NCBI RefSeq assembly: GCF_009649815.1
Contig: NZ_WJIC01000018.1
Coordinates: 80,068 to 144,067, forward strand
DNA: 64,000 nt
DNA from: Nocardia sp. SYP-A9097
GTDB taxonomy: Bacteria; Actinomycetota; Actinomycetes; Mycobacteriales; Mycobacteriaceae
Reading direction: 5' to 3'
This document shows positions 60,876-64,000 of this stretch, in pieces. The translations under genes and the position numbers were made by a program. Positions within the stretch are counted from its first letter, which is position 1; each line of letters opens with the position of its first letter. Below the pieces are notes generated by a model. It did not search any database, had not been told where the DNA came from, and was given only the letters and a program-made list of their open reading frames with translations.

Positions 60876-61868
60876 GCTCGAAACGCCTCCGAAGCTAGCT
60901 ACCGCCGCTGGCTACCCCGTGGAGTTCCACAAAGCGCCCTCGACGCAAAGTTACGTGTCTTTCAAATACTTCAAAACGGGCTTCGCCCGAATTACCAAAC
61001 TTTTGGTACGAAAAAGCGCGAAAAACTTGAAACACACCAACTGGTATAGTTTTTCCCGCCCGGGTGCGCCGCAGGGGGTGCGCATCCGAGCGTTCTAGTC
61101 GTCAGGATCCGCCTCCCGCAGCCTTATCTGGTTGGAGCCGCAATCGGCCAGAACCGGTCGCGACACGTTCGGGCACTTCAACGATAAGCCGAATCCTGTG
61201 CAGCCGGGGCAATCTCGGTTGTTCAGGAATTCACCAGTCGGTCACCGTACCCGGATTGCGCACCCTGCGTGAGGTGTACCGGAGAGTCAGTTAGCCAGCA
61301 CGCCTCCTATGGAAAGCCGCAATTCCCCAGCTATCTTCTGGGTGAATGGTCCGAAATGCTGAATTCGCCCATATCCCACGGATGTTCGGTATTCGATCTC
61401 ATCCGCGGACCCCACCCCGGTCCATCCGGCAGCGTCCATCGACTCGGGCCGCTGCCCACCAAAACGCTTGCCACACATCACCATTGGATGATATTCACAA
61501 TCAGGCGCATCGAAACAATCTGCGTGTCAACGCGATTGCCGAACAGCAGTACAGCGCCGGTTCCGGCATGCGCGGGCGCGCTCGGGCGACGGCCGGGCCG
61601 CGGCCCGCACGCCATCACAATCCCCACCGACCGGTCCGCACCCTCACAGCCCCTCATGGTCCCCCCGGGCGCCCAACCCACCGCCCCCGAAAACAGGGGA
61701 TCGGCACAGGCGGTCACCGGTTCGGCACAGCCGGTCACCCGAGCAGCGGGCGACACCACCGACACACACCACGCCAACCGCCATGACCAGCGCAAACACC
61801 GCACGCCCGAACATAATCGGATACTCGTTTAACAGTTGCGGGGTCAACCTACTAAACTCACCCACCGC
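60876..61868. other. 993-base intergenic region between ScbR-like gene and tRNA-Lys
   Basis: Contains the ScbR-like promoter region (60900-61050): AT-rich, with a CGGGC/GCCCG hairpin (60977-60989), a TACCAAA-CT-TTTGGTA palindrome (60993-61008) and an ACCA-AC-TGGT partial palindrome next to a TATAGT hexamer (61038-61060). From ~61100 to 61868 I see no convincing gene: the plus-strand frames have poor codon bias and start late, and a minus-strand ORF (61644-61865) has one hydrophobic segment but runs out of frame. It may hold an unlisted pseudogene. Confidence 0.5.
60993..61008. promoter_or_regulatory. Palindromic operator of the ScbR-like gene
   Basis: TACCAAA-CT-TTTGGTA, perfect 7-bp arms with a 2-nt centre, about 118 nt upstream of the ScbR-like start and close to a minus-strand TAACTT hexamer. 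It resembles the AT-rich autoregulatory elements of gamma-butyrolactone receptors. Confidence 0.6.
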
Positions 61869-61944
61869 GCCCCTATAGCTCAGTTGGTAGAGCTACGGAC
61901 TTTTAATCCGCAGGTCGCAGGTTCGAGCCCTGCTGGGGGCACCA
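61869..61944 (+). tRNA. tRNA-Lys (TTT)
   Basis: Plus strand, acceptor GCCCCTA with TGGGGGC, D-loop AGCTCAGTTGGTAGAGC, anticodon loop CTTTTAA (TTT), T-loop GTTCGAGCC and encoded CCA; 76 nt. Confidence 0.95.
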
Positions 61945-62096
61945 TTTGTCCTGATCAGGACGCAGGTGCCGAGGGGTCCGGGATACTACATTCGGACCCC
62001 TCGCCACATCGGCGAATCCGTGGCAATCTGTCCGGATTTCGCCTACCGTGACCCGGGTAGAGCTTTTCCGGGATGCCAACACCACAGGCGGAGTTC

Positions 62097-62693
62097 ATGA
62101 CTTCCTTCGATGACCTGCTCTCCAACGTGCCCGTCGGACAGATCGCCGATAAGCTCGGCGTCGACGAGGCGACCGCCACCACCGCGATCAACGCGGCCAT
62201 TCCAGTCCTCCTCGGCGGATTCCAGGCACAAGCCGGCAACCCCGACGTCGGCCTGAACCTCGAGGGCGAAGTGGCCAACCAGCCACTCGGACTGCTCGAC
62301 GGCGGCGTCGACATCGACCAGGTCGACACCGACAACGGCAGCCAGATCATCGATCAGACCTTCGGCACCGAGAAGAACACCGTGATCAGCGCGCTCGGCA
62401 ATGTGGGCGGCGGCAACGCCCAGGACCTGATGGCCAAACTGCTCCCCATGCTCGCCCCCATAGTGTTGGCATACCTTGGTAAAAAGGCATTGGGCGGTGG
62501 CGGTGTGGCCACCGGCGGTGACGCCGCCGCGGCGAGTGGCGGCGGCATCGGCGACATCCTGGGCAGCCTGCTCGGCGGCGCGACCGGCGGCAAAGGCGGC
62601 GGCGGACTCGGGGACATTCTCGGCAAAGCCGTCGGTCAGAACGCCGGGAATGTGCTCGGCAATGTGCTGGGCGGACTGTTCGGCAAGAAGTGA
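62097..62693 (+). CDS. DUF937 family protein with Gly-rich C-terminus
   Basis: A 198-residue protein of the DUF937 family. The N-terminal helical core (1-115) contains TSFDDLLSNVPVGQIADKLGVDEATATTAINAAIPVLLGG (~2-41), a family signature. The C-terminal 75 residues are Gly/Ala/Leu repeats (GGGIGDILGSLLGG-type). The function is unknown; family members are often membrane-proximal or filament-like. ATG at 62097 has GGAG 4 nt upstream. It follows tRNA-Lys and precedes desA1. Confidence 0.85.
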   Translation: MTSFDDLLSNVPVGQIADKLGVDEATATTAINAAIPVLLGGFQAQAGNPDVGLNLEGEVANQPLGLLDGGVDIDQVDTDNGSQIIDQTFGTEKNTVISALGNVGGGNAQDLMAKLLPMLAPIVLAYLGKKALGGGGVATGGDAAAASGGGIGDILGSLLGGATGGKGGGGLGDILGKAVGQNAGNVLGNVLGGLFGKK

Positions 62694-62801
62694 GCACGCA
62701 CCGAGACACGGTGCGCAGCTAACGAACTGCGGCTCATGGCGATACACAGGGCGCCGTGAGCCGCTTCTCTTATGACATCCCTCACTAGCTCCGCAATGGC
62801 A

Positions 62802-62830
62802 ACCGTATGAGTTTCACATCACCATACGGT
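62802..62830. promoter_or_regulatory. Inverted-repeat operator upstream of desA1
   Basis: ACCGTATG ... CATACGGT, perfect 8-bp arms with a 13-nt spacer, 75 nt before the desA1 ATG. A partial third half-site (GGTATG) follows at ~62837-62842. In mycobacteria desA1 is controlled by the TetR-like MadR, but whether this is the same site cannot be told here. Confidence 0.6.
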
Positions 62831-62905
62831 GCCGTAAGGTATGGGCCGCGGCGGCAGGCCGGCGAGGGTACAACAGCTTGATCGCACGATACGAAGGGCA
62901 TATGC

Positions 62906-63877
62906 ATGGCAAAGGATCTGACTCAACTCGAGCTACTCACAGAGTTGGAGCCGGTTGCCGCGGAGAACGTAGATAGGCACCTCTCCCTGGCCAAGGAATG
63001 GCATCCGCACGACTACGTGCCGTGGGACGAAGGCCGCAACTTCGCCGCCATGGGCGGCGAGGACTGGGATCCGTCGCAGTCACGGCTGAGCGAACTCGCC
63101 AAGGCAGCCATGGTCACCAACCTGCTCACCGAGGACAACCTCCCCTCATACCACCGTGAAATCGCCGAGAACTTCTCCCAGGACGGCGCCTGGGGCACCT
63201 GGGTCGGCCGCTGGACCGCCGAGGAGAACCGGCACGGCATCGCCATGCGCGACTACCTCATCACCACCCGGGCCGTCGACCCCGTCGCCCTCGAAGAAGC
63301 CCGCATGATCCACATGACCAACGGCTTCGCCTCCCCCGCGCAGGTCAGCCAGACCGACGCCGGCTTCCTCTACTCGGTCGCCTACGTCACCTTCCAGGAA
63401 CTCGCCACCCGCGTCTCACACCGCAACACCGGACGCGTCTGCGACGACCCCATCGCCGACCGCATGCTGCAGCGCATCGCCGCCGACGAGAACCTGCACA
63501 TGATCTTCTACCGCAACATGTGCAGTGCGGCACTTGACCTTTCACCCGATCAGACCCTCGACGCCATCACCCTCATCCTGGAGAACTTCCAGATGCCCGG
63601 CGCCGGTATGCCCAACTTCCGCCGCAACGGCGTACTGATGGCCAAGCACGGCATCTACGACCTGCGCCAGCACCTCGAAGAGGTGGTCAACCCGGTTCTG
63701 AAGAAGTGGCGGATCTTCGAGCGCGACGACTTCACCACCCGTGGTGAGGAGACCCGCGAACGGCTCGGACTCTTCCTGGAGCGGCTCGGCAAAGACGTCG
63801 AGAAGTTCGAGGAACAGCGCGACCGCATGCTCGCCCGCGAAGCCGCCAAAGCCGAAAAGGCAATGGCTAGCGCCTAA
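62906..63877 (+). CDS. desA1: Acyl-ACP/acyl-CoA fatty-acid desaturase DesA1-like
   Basis: A 323-residue ferritin-like diiron desaturase that introduces a double bond into long-chain acyl-ACP for mycolic-acid precursors. Iron ligands are visible in EENRHG (106-111, with E106/E107 and H110) and DENLHM (194-199, with E195 and H198), plus E165 in FQELATR. It corresponds to Rv0824c by family, though not neighbourhood. ATG at 62906 with GAAGG upstream; an inverted-repeat operator precedes it. Soluble, cytosolic, membrane-associated in action. Confidence 0.93.
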   Translation: MAKDLTQLELLTELEPVAAENVDRHLSLAKEWHPHDYVPWDEGRNFAAMGGEDWDPSQSRLSELAKAAMVTNLLTEDNLPSYHREIAENFSQDGAWGTWVGRWTAEENRHGIAMRDYLITTRAVDPVALEEARMIHMTNGFASPAQVSQTDAGFLYSVAYVTFQELATRVSHRNTGRVCDDPIADRMLQRIAADENLHMIFYRNMCSAALDLSPDQTLDAITLILENFQMPGAGMPNFRRNGVLMAKHGIYDLRQHLEEVVNPVLKKWRIFERDDFTTRGEETRERLGLFLERLGKDVEKFEEQRDRMLAREAAKAEKAMASA

Positions 63878-63931
63878 GAGAGCGTCTGAGAACTCGGTGA
63901 GGGCGTCGGTGTGAGGCTCGAGATTTGAGTG

Positions 63932-63979
63932 AACTCCTGGTAATTCAGTGTTTACCAAGACGCTGATCTACCAGGAGTT
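63932..63979. repeat. Inverted repeat at right edge, possible mobile-element end
   Basis: Perfect 11-bp arms AACTCCTGGTA (63932-63942) and TACCAGGAGTT (63969-63979) with a 26-nt spacer, directly before a GTG (63983) that opens a frame to the window edge. This could be a transposase leader or an ordinary regulatory site; too little sequence remains to decide. Confidence 0.35.
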
Positions 63980-64000
63980 CGTGTGCCAGTATCGCCGATT

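Noticed and set aside
61269..61832. Plus-strand ORF of 187 residues in the 60.9-61.9 kb gap
   Set aside because: Composition of Pro/His/Arg and no homologous motif; start lacks a ribosome site; overlaps competing frames.
61644..61865. Minus-strand ORF with a hydrophobic segment
   Set aside because: One hydrophobic stretch followed by Arg/Cys-rich low complexity in a single frame; too short and no ribosome site. A frameshifted secreted-protein remnant cannot be excluded.

Overview
This is a 64-kb chromosomal segment of a high-GC mycolic-acid actinomycete. Nocardia is the best fit, with Rhodococcus or a close relative as the alternative. The evidence is uniformly GC-rich codon use, an RpfA-type resuscitation factor, SepH, an Eis-type acetyltransferase, a DesA1 acyl-ACP desaturase, paired salicylate-siderophore genes and two citrate synthases. 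Many genes match, as far as I recall, the Mycobacterium tuberculosis Rv0858c-Rv0896 neighbourhood (DapC, XPB helicase, its helicase-associated partner, RpfA, CspB, DUF2771, MFS, DUF3027, DUF2530, MarR, TrmH, DUF2537, SepH, SerC, CitA, GltA2), but in rearranged order. No prophage, CRISPR array or complete insertion sequence is visible.

Layout. 0-6 kb: end of an unidentified gene, a small membrane protein, an FKBP isomerase, a TrmH/SpoU methyltransferase with DUF2537, DUF6928, SepH and SerC. 6-15 kb: hypothetical gene, polysaccharide deacetylase, DUF1272, RDD protein, CitA, PdxH, MFS, secreted DUF4189 protein and GltA2. 15-24 kb: G-rich hairpin cluster, Eis-like acetyltransferase, large lipoprotein, YccF, acyl-CoA synthetase, MarR, DUF2530, and a secreted neutral ceramidase divergent from a TetR regulator. 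24-37 kb: a 1003-aa GHKL (sacsin-type) ATPase, DUF3027, glutaminyl cyclotransferase, MFS/DUF2771 pair, CspB, RpfA with a regulated leader, and the helicase-associated protein. 37-48 kb: lipoprotein, a 30-aa peptide, an endoglycoceramidase-like GH5, XPB helicase, DUF3239, M1 peptidase, LysE, DapC-like aminotransferase, ECF41 sigma factor, GNAT and DAHP synthase with an aromatic leader peptide. 48-58.7 kb: PH-domain protein, two SDR paralogues, salicyl-AMP ligase and salicylate synthase under IdeR-type boxes, then the PlsB-PlsC operon. 58.7-64 kb: polyprenol-phosphate mannosyltransferase, a 57-aa SPOR-like protein, tRNA-Phe, tRNA-Asp and tRNA-Glu, a gamma-butyrolactone-receptor-type TetR, tRNA-Lys, DUF937 and DesA1.

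Themes. (1) Iron: the salicylate synthase and the salicylate-activating ligase make and activate the aryl cap of a mycobactin/nocobactin-type siderophore; both promoters carry IdeR/DtxR-like boxes. (2) Sphingolipid use: the GH5 enzyme and the neutral ceramidase, both exported, could together strip host glycosphingolipids to sphingosine. (3) Lipid envelope: PlsB/PlsC, acyl-CoA synthetase, DesA1 and the mannosyltransferase. (4) Regulation visible in the DNA: a 22-codon leader peptide with Tyr-Phe-Trp-Phe before DAHP synthase, a CRP palindrome and probable c-di-AMP riboswitch before rpfA, several strong operator palindromes, and a recurring -10 motif (TANNNT) 6-8 nt before the start codon, which indicates that many mRNAs here are leaderless.
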